This document shows positions 32,476-42,869 of a DNA stretch of 64,000 nucleotides, piece after piece. The stretch spans positions 58,094,212 through 58,158,211 of the forward strand of contig CM069870.1 in assembly GCA_036172665.1 (NCBI GenBank), in the 5' to 3' direction. Each line of letters begins with the position of its first letter. Positions within the stretch are counted from its first letter, which is position 1. Under the pieces are notes generated by a model, which did not search any database, was not told the DNA's origin, and saw nothing but the letters and a program-made list of their open reading frames with translations. This stretch comes from Prosopocoilus inquinatus. Taxonomy: Eukaryota; Arthropoda; Insecta; Coleoptera; Lucanidae. The translations under genes and the position numbers were made by a program.

Positions 32476-32810
32476 GTGTGTGTCCAAGACCAACCCCAAG
32501 AAACTTCAGAGAAATTGTTAAATTCTGATTAATAGCTGAGAAAAATTTAAAATTCTGTTTCTGCTTTTATAAAACATTTTAGTCCGAAAACTTTTGGTAA
32601 AATCAAGTTAATGATGTGAGGAAAAAAAGTAGAACTTCTGTGGAGCATCAAAATATCATTTAACCAAGAACTTCACTATGAGGTTACGCATGTGGGTCCT
32701 CTATGTTTTTAAAATCGAATTATCAAGTAATGCCAGTCACATCAGTAAAGTTGACAAGAAAGCTTAAGTAGCGACATCCTGCGATCGCTTTTGCTTCTGC
32801 TGATCATCTG

Positions 32811-33794
32811 TACAGAGGGTGCTCGAAGGATCCACCGCGATTAAAAACGATTTGCAACAAAATTAGTATAGTTAACGTAATTAATTTACGAGTACAATCT
32901 TTTCAGTCATGTTAACTGTAGAGCAGCGAATTTATTCAATTAAATGTTACCACATTGGAAATGTTTTCTATAACCTCTCAATTGGGATTTTTCATGAAAA
33001 ATTTTCGGATATGCCACTGATGGTAAATGCACAGAGAAGATTATTAAAACATTGACGAAACAGGGTCGGTTTTAAACAAAATAAAAACTTATAATGAGAA
33101 TGATGCAGTTACAATATTAGCAATGGCTTTCATTGCTGAAACACTGCACCTGACTACGTAAAAGAGCCGTTGTGTTAAATCTTAGCAAGTCTTTATTGCA
33201 AGCCATTTACTAAAAGGACTAAAAAATTCGGCCATATAAACTAAAATTCAAACATACATTGGAAACTGCAGATCACACTTTTCGATTAGACTTCTCTTTG
33301 TGGATTGGGAAGAAAATTTTAGACACAAAATTTTCTTTTCGGGCAAAGCTTCATTCCCAACAAATGGTGTAGTGTCATCTCGGCGTGTAGCTCATGAAAT
33401 AGCAAATTTTACAATTCATGCGAAAGGTCAGCGGTATAAGAAAATAAATGTGGTGTGGACAGAATTATCGGACCATACTTTATTGATATTAATTTAAATC
33501 ATTGTAATTACGTAGATCTACTAATAATATCTTATTACCTGCTCTTCATGGTCTAAATGTGGAAGAAATTTACTTTCAACAGGACGGTTGTCCGGAATTC
33601 AAAAAATTAGTCAGGAACTGGTTGAACGTGAATTTTCCTGATCTATGGATAGGTCATTTCGAACCAATTTATTGCCCGACTAGGTTTCCTGATCCGACAC
33701 CTATGGTCTTTTTTGGGGTATGTTAAACAAAAGGTTTATAATTTTAATTTCGGACACAATTTAGAAATTTTAAAACAAAGAATTCCTGACGTTA
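32811..33794 (+). pseudogene. decayed IS630/Tc1-like transposon and transposase, 3' part lost
   Basis: The 5' end TACAGAGGGTGCTCGAAGG follows TA-type termini. A transposase can be traced through all three frames from an ATG at about 32909 (MLTVEQRIYSIKCYHIGNVF). LLKTLTKQGRF and FKHTLETADHTFRLDFSLW follow, then KIFFSGKASFPTNGVVS, where the first catalytic Asp is expected (Gly here). Next come QAKGQRYKKINV-like sequence, GLNVEEIYFQQDGCP with the second Asp (about 33573) and a RFPDPTPM-type block (about 33690) near the third catalytic residue. This is the family known in insects for FQQDGAPPHY-like and SPDLTPLDFFLWG-like motifs. It is cut at 33794 by the next element and the remaining 3' end was not found. 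Confidence 0.85.
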
Positions 33795-34140
33795 CGAGGG
33801 CGGTCCCATAAAGAATTAGTTCGAAAGGGATAAATGTACAATAAAACACAAAAGTATGAACTACTTTTCAATATAATATCCTTGCGAAAATACAATTTTG
33901 ACACCTGTGTCGATTTTGACACCTTTGACTTTCTTGGGGGATTCCGAACCCATCTTGCGTTCACTTTTTTGGTGTGAAGATGATCATGGAGACCACGATG
34001 AACAGTGCTTTTGGAAAGATCTAATCTCTCAGCAAGAGTTTGTTTCTGAGTCAACACATCAACAGGGCGTCCTTCATGTGGGATAACTTCAACCGATTCT
34101 CTTGCAAGGCGAAATTTTTAATTCAGTTCTTTACTGTGGC
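33795..34140 (-). mobile_element. internally deleted mariner fragment
   Basis: The terminal repeat CGAGGGCGGTCCCATAAAGA follows a TA at 33793-33794. On the minus strand an N-terminal transposase piece is open: EGRPVDVLTQKQTLAERL, then LSKSTVHRGLHDHLHTKKVN and ARWV (34080-33940). It is the HTH-hinge region of a mariner transposase. It then joins directly to sequence next to the terminal repeat, so the catalytic part is deleted. The other terminal repeat was not found. It interrupts the older transposon to its left. Confidence 0.8.
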
Positions 34141-35304
34141 ATACGAAGGGGAAGAATTATCATACATATTGTACAGACATTTTTTAGCTTAGACCGGTGT
34201 TTGACCTTCTTTAAACAAAAACTTAGGGTACGTACCGTAAATATCAAATAGTAACCAAGAAGTTCGTTGCGATTTTTTTAAGGGTGTTTGTGATTGGTAA
34301 GCGATTCGGGTTAATTGGTATTAACATAATCAAAAAAATTTGCGATCTGATTTTTCAAGAATTATTTTTACAATGAAATAAGATTCGATGACATTGAAAA
34401 TAAATTGTTGCAAACTACTTAAACGTTATATTATTTTCGTGCATTACAACCATTTTCCTAAGGAAAAATATATGAAGTAATTATAAATTATCGTTTTTCC
34501 AGGTGAAAATAAAAAAAAACATATGATGAGACAAAGATATTTCATCCTGTCTTCCACCTAAAAATATTTATTCAATCTTAAAGAGTTTAATGACTACCTA
34601 ACCTCCAAACAGTAACATTACATTCCAAAGATAATTATGCTTTTATATTGATGACTTTGGTAGCTGCTGAAACTACCAAATTTCAATAACCGTGTTCTGT
34701 TATTTTCAGGACGCAAAATCTGCAACCACAAATAACCTGACTACAATTTGGTAATTACGGTGTGCTCCCTTAATATTTTTGGGGGTTTTAGGATAAGAAA
34801 AACTTTTATAAACAATGATTTTCGAAAACCGAAAAATAAAAAAGTTTTTCATAGTGAGAACCCAATCCGTGGACACAGTGTATAACAGATTAAAGTAAAG
34901 GTATGTTTTTTTTATTTTTGTCAATGTGTTGAATTTTCACATTTTAATGGCCTAAAGGAAGAAGACCGCACATTATTGGTTAAATATGAAAATCAATAAT
35001 TTTAATCCTGTCTTATAAAATGTTAATTAATTCTAAAAGTTTTGTAAGCCAGTTGTTGTATTCCTAATATTTTTATTAAATTATTTTCTGTTTTTCATTG
35101 GAATGATTTTGAATGTCTAGTGTCCGGTTTCAGAAACAGAGATAAACGCACCATAACTGCTAAAGACCGTTTCTCAAAACTTCATCTGTAGATAAAGCGT
35201 ATCCATACCAACGTAAAGAGTTTACACTTTTCATAAAGTTATCTCTCAATAAAAATTTATCTCTACATAAAGTTATTTATCGTTCCAAAAACCAGACGAC
35301 ATAA
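34141..35304. other. no gene seen
   Basis: AT-rich, no supported frame or repeat. Confidence 0.4.
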
Positions 35305-35565
35305 GGCCGGTCATAAACAAAACTTACGCTATGAGTTCGCTTACAATTCGCTACGCTTCATAAATTGTACATGTCTACGTTTTTTCCGTATTTTGGGCGC
35401 AAAACCAGAAAGAGTTCGAGAACATTTTATGAATTGCTTTTCCAAAATGGAGGGCACAAGGGCAACGAAACTGTCAAATAGTATTATTTGTGGAGAGTAT
35501 CGTTGTACGTGCATAGCGAATAGTAAGCGAACGCATAGCGCACGTTTTGTTTATGAATACAGGCC
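35305..35565. mobile_element. foldback MITE, second copy of the 12380 family
   Basis: The ends GGCCGGTCATAAACAAAACT and, on the other strand, GGCCTGTATTCATAAACAAA are inverted. Both arms continue with CGCTATG(A/C)GTTCGCTTAC and similar. The family link to 12380-12568 is clear. The 61-codon open frame inside is incidental. Confidence 0.8.
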
Positions 35566-38156
35566 TAAATGTATTTAAACAGACAATTTATTGTCTTCTG
35601 TAGAATTTAGGTGTACATAGAAGCTCGTGGACAAACCGATATTTAGTCTCATTTTGTATTTCAACAGCAACAATAGTTTAGTATGAAAGGAAACAAATTG
35701 CATCTCTGAATTTGCATTTGGTGATATTTGAAGGGCTAACAATTAACTTTATTTTCACGATGCACTTTGTTCTTCAGTGAAAAAATATTTCGAGAAGTCC
35801 CTTTCATATAAATGCTCAGGGGAAAAATATTGCGAGCACTCTTTTACGCAATTAAAACACTTTCAGGTTACTTCAAAGAAAATAGTAATTTAATTTTAAT
35901 CAACTGCCAACATTTTTAAACCGTGACTTGCAACATCATGTCGCATGTCGCAATAAGTGGATAGGTCGGAAGAGTGCACCATTCTGCGGCTTCATCCGAC
36001 CTTTCACAGGAAGTGACATTTTTTTCTTTACAAACTTCCTCACCCGTTTTATTAAAATTGTCTCCAAATGTCGAGCCATCAAGCTCACATGCTTGCAAAA
36101 TGTCAGACCCTAACGACTTGTGCATGTAGTGGCAGATTTCCTGGTTTCCTTTTTATATAAAACGTCGAGGACCCCAAATTACATTTTTTTTACAAATGAT
36201 CTCTCTTGTTTTTTTGTTAATTTAATTTTGTTCTTGCTTCAACTCCCCTTGATGAATTTTCGAAAGTTAGGCGAATCGCTTTAATCTAACATGTCGCCAA
36301 AGCAGAACACTCAACCGTGACTAAATTCTAAACAATCAATAACTGTCGCTCTGAGTTTTGCATTATTAACTCGGCACTTGTTTGCCTGGAAAAATAAGTT
36401 TCTCGAACGGATATTTCATTCAATTTGTACACATCTTAATTGGAAAAGTATGTTTAATTGAAAAAGTTCAAGCATTCAGTTTATTAATGAGAATGAAAAA
36501 AAATGTATTACCGAATTTTCTACTTTGACGACGACATTCTTGAAAAAAAATGATGATCCGACGTTAATTACATAAAAGAAAAATTAAAGTTTATCGCTAT
36601 CATTCCATCCATGCATATTATCCAGTTTCATATTATTCGTTTAGTCTAAATTTTACCTAAGGTTTTCTATGTACTAAGTATGTATGTATATGGAATGATG
36701 AGAGATGAAGTCTATGGTTGCTAAAACAAGCACATGATTTGATGTCGTTGGCAGTCTATGGAACAAACATATTTTCGGAATCTTCGTGCTTCTAATCTAT
36801 CAGTGTTAAATAAATTCTGAAATTAGTACCGTATTGCAATGGGGTGATCCACACCAACATCAGTCCGATTCTACCTCCATGTACGAGAGTTCCAGAGTCT
36901 GACAACGGCATCTGCTCTTCTTTCGTGGCCGGGATAAAAGTCGAAGTCGATCGCCCATTTCGCACTATTAAACAATTTGATTTTCATTCTGTTTGGTTTA
37001 TTTCGAAACTAAGACACTACGAGACATTTAACAAGTAAGTTGCTTAGGAGGAGGGTTTTCACCCATAATAAACGGCAACTCGTTCCACGAGATAACACAA
37101 GAAGTATCATTATTTATGGCCGGCAATAAAAATCTCGCAATTTCTTTTGTTTTATACGCCCCTACCAAACCAACGCAAGTTCTTAACGACGTCTAATAAA
37201 CTATAAACTTGATTTTATGTCACTCGTAATTTATATGATGTTAGTAACACTCGTACGTTTGAGTATCAGTTTGCCTAGGCAGGCGTATTGTTTTTAGGTC
37301 AGTAGAAAAAAGAAAAAAATTATGAAATTTACTTATTTGAACGTTATTTGACGCAAACAAAAAAGAAGAAAATAAGACTCATTATTGATTGATTAGTAAC
37401 CACAAGTTTGCATTAAATAAAATGAATTAAATATTTCTTTTCTAAATCAGTTTATATTCAACAAAACTAATAGGTTTATTATTTGTAAATGCCTTTTATA
37501 CAAGTAATAAAATGAGAAGCGATGTTGTATAATTTTCGAAAACAAAAGGAATTAAGAGAATGGGTTTTCTATGTTGTAATATTTATCTTCGGCAAAAAAA
37601 CAAACGACGATATTAAATCACGAATTATAGAGATAAGCTAAAGAAGAATTGGCAAAAAAACCTGTTAGCGTAACATCAGGTTTAATCGTACAATCTGAAT
37701 TATTGCGATCATGAAATTAAACGAGCTTGTTGGAAATCGTTTCCATGTTTTCTGTTTACAACACACGGATGCCAAATAAATTTTGTTTTTCTGTCGGTAA
37801 ACGATGGAAGACACGGTCGGTAAAGTTGGCTTTTATTTGCGTGAATTTCATATTTCAATCACTTAAACTTGAGTACAGCAGTTTACGGAAATAAACTGAA
37901 GATTAAAGTTAAACTAAGATGGAAAAACTGGGCCTTAGAATTATTATTTTTTTCTAAAGAATAAGAAATAAAGACTAGAGGTAAACCTATAACCCTTGGT
38001 GAGGTAGTTTAAAAAGAGAGACATCACATCAACACTAAGAAGATAAACCTCTAACTAATAATGCCAACATAAACAGCAACAACATAAAATCTGCCTTATT
38101 TTTTTTTTCTAACTCGAAAAAAAAAAATTCCAAAGTCCTTTTTGATAACGCCCCAA
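35566..38156. other. no gene seen
   Basis: Long AT-rich interval. Opposing 60-70-codon frames at 35916-36125 and one at 36844-37038 have no motif. No repeat boundaries recognised. Confidence 0.4.
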
Positions 38157-38222
38157 AGAATTTTATTATATTATATTTATTATATTTATATTTTATTTAT
38201 TATATATTATAAAATTTTTATC
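38157..38222. repeat. AT-rich low-complexity tract
   Basis: Runs of TTATATTTATTATA-type sequence with no G or C over most of 65 bases. Confidence 0.85.
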
Positions 38223-38487
38223 TCGACGTGAACATTTTGCCATTGTTAAAGGGATCTGTATAGACATGGCACTGCTTGGCTTGCATCAATGTTAACACTT
38301 ACGGTTGATAAAATCAATGATAGGCAATGATGAATGGACACATTCCTACAATGTAGTCGACTTCGGTAATCCAAATTTAACGGTTAAAGAGAGAAATCCA
38401 AAGGGAAGGCGTCACTATGAGATCAATTGATACATGATTTTTTGATCGTTAACATAAGTTGTAACAACTTGGCAGGGCTTAAAAAAT

Positions 38488-38582
38488 AATGTCCATCGGG
38501 ACTTCGTCGATTGTTTTCGTGAATGTTCATCGGACGTTGTGAGTGTTTTTCATGAATGTTCATCGGGCATTAGTGAAAAACC
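38488..38582 (+). repeat. short tandem repeat (~33-bp unit, three copies)
   Basis: AATGT(C/T)CATCGG starts at 38488, 38522 and 38555, each followed by related CG...GTG sequence. Confidence 0.7.
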
Positions 38583-40327
38583 ACCCCAGCAAACAGTCCC
38601 GTAATTAAAGTGCTCGTCAACCCCTATTTAAGAGCGAGTGTCTAAAATTTCAATTCCTGGTGTGTCACAGTGATAAGTGAAAAGAAGTTTCCCTCGCATA
38701 CAGTCCTAGTGGGATGATTAGAAAAGACCGGATATGAAAAGCTGTTGAAAGAGTTTTTCTGCAATTGACTCCTCTCCTATACCACAACAGGTATCTGTAA
38801 AAATGTTTTCATTACATTACCTAGTGTTTAAGTTAGAGTTTCAATTATTTTGAATATTGATGCAGCCCCTTTACTATGAAAGATTACCTACGTACTTAGA
38901 CTTTCGAACTTTAAGAATAATTCTAACAAAAAAGTGCAGACGGCAACTAATTTATTCGAAAAAAGAAAACTCTTAGATTTAAGAACATTGCTTTCAAACG
39001 ACATCAGGAAGTTCAATTGGCAACAAAATTCCTCCCTCATTTATGTTTCTAAGACGAAGTCATCTTAGGTTTCGGTTTTATTTGACCTTTTTTCTAAGTC
39101 AAGATGTTCAGCCAATCTAACAGGAAGCTGACTCTTGGAGATAATGTAACGTACAATTATGGCACCGGCAGAAATTCGATTATAATTTGCGGTTTCAAAT
39201 AGCTTCATTACGTAAGGCGTCGTTAACTGCAAGTTGCTCCCAATATGCCTCTTATCTCTGGTATTATAATGCAATCAGATAACACCTTCCGCTAAATTTT
39301 TTGATGTAAATTCCTCTACTTCGTTTGTGTTTTAAGAAAATCGAGGAAAATAAAATAAAATTGAACGTTTTTAGGAAAACGGAAAAAGTGGAACAAATAT
39401 TGTAATACTTCTTAAATTCAAGCAGAAGCCCAACGCATCCAACAATTGGTAGAAAAATAAAATGAGCGAGATTCTAAATTAATACATTTTTAATTGTAAT
39501 AGAAGTGGATGTTTCTTAGGTTACTATACAAAGGACGGAGTTTCGAACGTGTATATATTGGACATGTTTCCACCTTGGGATAAGGTCATCTTCACCAATG
39601 TAAGACTATAAAATTGAAATAAATGAGCGAGCAATTGAAAGTAGACCATTTTTACATACTTTAGGTATAAAGGGGGTGTTTAATTAACACAACAAAGTTG
39701 ATTAGTCGAAGTGTACGTTAAAAAAGAGGTTAAAATCAATGTATACGGGGAAATAAGAAGCCTCCAATGAGGAAAAATCAAAAATTTTACATAATATGAA
39801 CTGTCCAGAAAAAATAAAACTTTTTTCTAATTCAAATCGTGCTCTTTTCCAAAACGTGATTTACCATTAGTATTAATGATTATGATTTAATAGAATTTTT
39901 AATTTTTAAATTAACTTTCTTAAATATAACGCTAAATCAGAGGACACATTTTTGTCAAATGATGGAAAATTTTGATTACATTTCAAAACAGAATTCTGGC
40001 ACCTGGACCAGTTATTCATACAAAATAATTTAGATAGAACGTTAACACAAAATAATGTTTTATATAATTTTTAGTATGGCTAAGCTAAGATCACATTGTA
40101 ACGATTAGATTTTTTATAAAATAATCTAAAAATTACGGAAATAATTAACACACTTAAACATTCTTCATAATCGGTGCATAATCATATTCCAGTTACGAAA
40201 CCACAGAACTCAGCGAAAAGCGACGCGCAGGTGATGAAACTGGAACTGAACATAGCAATATTTCGCATACTGAGGATTACTTCGCGACTTAGTTAAACGA
40301 GCAAATTAATTTTTCTAAAGAAACCCG
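38583..40327. other. no gene seen
   Basis: AT-rich; nothing supported. Confidence 0.4.
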
Positions 40328-40363
40328 TATAAATAGTCAGAGTCGAATTTGGAACTTCAGTCG
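40328..40363 (+). promoter_or_regulatory. candidate TATA plus initiator core promoter
   Basis: TATAAATAG at 40328-40336 lies 31 bases upstream of TTCAGTCG, whose A (40359) would be +1. AGTCG near +31 resembles a downstream promoter element. The spacing is that of insect RNA polymerase II core promoters and also of gypsy LTRs. No downstream gene or matching LTR was recognised. Confidence 0.5.
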
Positions 40364-40719
40364 TCGGTAAAACGATTTACCTTGAAGAAGTCGTGCCGTT
40401 TTCCTACCCCGATGGTTACCGTCGTCATCGCCTTTGCCCCTAGACCTTAGACATTATTATGATCCACTTATCGAGAAGGCGATCTTCCAACCTTGATGGA
40501 CGTCATCATCGTTGCCCTGAATCTTTAAGAGGAAGAAGGTTTCACGGGACAACATTTTCAGTTAGGCTTAAATTTAATCTGACTTAAATCATTTATGCAA
40601 CTCACCTTCAGAGAAACCGAAAAATTATGTAGTATGTATCAGTTCACCTAAATATGTGTTTTGATATTAAAAAATTTATTCCCAGGACATTCTTGTCAAC
40701 TTGTTAAGAGTCAACCCTC

Positions 40720-41317
40720 TATACTACGTGTCTTATAACGTACGGAGGAGATTAAAAGGGTAGCTAGAGGAGCTCAAATTAGAGCGATTTTCTGAAACTT
40801 TGGTAAAAAACCAATAACCAAAGAGTTACAAGAGGTTAGAGCGAAATTAATGAAGAAGCAAATGTTAACACGTGAATAATATTTTAAGTTGTAAACTTAA
40901 ATTTAGAGTGTTTAAGAGTTAGGTAAACATTGCTTTACATTAAACGACTATTTAAAAAAACTCTAGCCACCTAAATGTTAAGGCTATTTAATTTTTTCTT
41001 TTTTACCCAAAAACGATTTTGCATATTGTTGAGAAGCGCTGATTGTTTAAAACAAAACTAGAAAATAGGTCGACGCAGTCATTTTGTGAATGGTGGTTTT
41101 GATAAATTTAGGGTTTATTTAACAATAAAGTTGCGGTTTGTGGAATAAGTTTTCTTAATTAAGAAGATTATGAAGGTGAAGAAGCTGGGAAAGTTAAACT
41201 GCTGTAGCTTTCTTATTGTTCGGCTTCGGTCAAAAACGAATTAAGAAAAAAGCTTTATTTTGATCTGCTAAAGCTGTCCTTTCAATCTCCTCCGTACGTT
41301 ATGAGATACCCAGTATA
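40720..41317. mobile_element. TA-flanked MITE with ~40-bp terminal inverted repeats
   Basis: TACTACGTGTCTTATAACGT then ACGGAGGAGATTAAAAGG at the left is mirrored by TACTGGGTATCTCATAACGT then ACGGAGGAGATTGAAAGG on the other strand at the right. TA flanks both ends. The arms remain loosely similar for another 40 bp. Length is about 598 bp and there is no coding content. Confidence 0.82.
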
Positions 41318-42307
41318 TAGACACAAATAAATTTATTCTATGTTATTGGGCCTGCCCTTTAATTGGGTAACAAATTATTTGCTATTTTATTCAGTTAGCT
41401 CAGTCCCACGTTGGGCGCCAATTTATTGCCCTTGTTCAGGATTAAATCTCTTCATCGGGCACCAGTTTACTCGCTGTATTAGTTTACAGATAGCACAGCT
41501 TGCCACGTTGGGACTCAATTAAACCTGTATTGTTTCCTTGGTTGGTATCGAGTTGAGGCTAACTTTATCTTATTTAACATTTTTATCGAGCGTTGTCTTT
41601 TGTTTTCCATTTTGTCGCTCTGAGGGTTACTGGTTCGCCAGTCAACTCACAGAAAAGGGTTTTCTTTATGATCTACTATTTTTTTTAATGAAAAAAGATC
41701 AGTAAAGTATTAACGGCGTTTCATGAATGCCTTTATTCTGCAGTGGAATATCTTATGAAATTTGCAAAATCATTTTTATTTAATCGGCGAATATTATTAT
41801 TATTTTTAAATAACCCGTTTCGTTAAAGAATTCATGAACGTTCTAATCAAAAACAGTTGCAACTAACTTCACTACTTTTTCACTTTTTTCATCAGCTTCA
41901 TTACTTTTTCACTTTTTTCATCCTGTTTCTCACGGGCAAATTCTTTTCTCGGTGTAAATTACTAGTTTATTTACTAAAAATAGCTTTAAGTAAAAATCGT
42001 TACTCTCTGCTAGACACCAAATGGTTTTCTCTTTAAAAATTTTTAAAAAGTGTTTACAAAAGTTAATGAAACTTGGAGTTATTCAATAGAGAAATGCATT
42101 GTAGAATTCCGTAATAAGTAAAAATATACCGTGTTGTTTTTTAAATATTGAAAAATGTAAGCCAAAGTAGATTTTGTCAAAGCATCCCTTTCCGAACGGT
42201 GAAAAATGAAGACCTACAACTTTTAAAGGTGCGTACTCAACTATATCACGAAAAAGAAAGAGGATTAAATGTTTATGTCACGAGAAAAGTAAGGGTTACG
42301 TGTTATA
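41318..42307. other. no gene; a PBS-like motif and a 29-bp duplication
   Basis: On the minus strand TTGGCGCCCAACGTGGGAC (about 41428-41410) looks like a retrotransposon primer-binding site. I found no LTR or coding remnant beside it. At 41867-41924 a 29-bp unit, CTTCA(C/T)TACTTTTTCACTT, occurs twice in tandem. Confidence 0.4.
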
Positions 42308-42869
42308 TACAGGGTGATCTATGACAAGTGTGCCAAACGGTAACCAGTGATAGGGGAGGTCACCTTGAGCAAAAAAGTCCATATCAACATCTGTTCTACC
42401 CGCTTTTGTTTCTGAGTTGTGGCGTTCTTTTTTCCGTAAACTGCTAGCATGGATTTTATTGGAAGATATGCAACATGGCAAAAGTTTAGGACAAGAAGGT
42501 TCAAATTAAGTACTGTTAAATTAATTACTACCACTTAGAGAAAGTCAAGAAGCAGAAAATAATAAAAACATACATTATTATAACAAATCTTATTTAATTA
42601 AAAAGATTAAACTTATTTAATAAAAAAATAATAAATTATGTTTATAAGAGGTGCTCAAAGTGGCCTCCATTGGTATGAATGCATGCATGTGCAACGACGA
42701 ATAAATAAGTCACTAATTCTAAGCATGTTATTCTTTACGTTAGCCAGAGAATTGTTCATTCTTTGAATTAATTGTTCTCGTTTAGTTATTTCTTCACTAA
42801 AACTTGTCGAAGTTGTTATACCTCACCTATCACCGCTTATCGTTTGGCACACGTGTCATAGTCACTGTA
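42308..42869 (-). mobile_element. CAGGGTG-ended MITE carrying a transposase 3' end
   Basis: TACAGGGTGATCTATGACAA then GTGTGCCAAACGGTAA at the left is mirrored by TACAGTGACTATGACACGTG then TGCCAAACGATAA on the other strand at the right. TA flanks both. Length is 562 bp. On the minus strand at about 42715-42642 the codons read VAHACIHTNGGHFEHLL and stop, the exact type of C-terminus of an insect IS630/Tc1-like transposase. The element is therefore an internal deletion derivative rather than an unrelated MITE. Confidence 0.85.

Noticed and set aside
41405..41430. Retrotransposon primer-binding-site look-alike on the minus strand
   Set aside because: No LTR edge, coding remnant or polypurine tract nearby. 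Kept only as a note in the stretch description.
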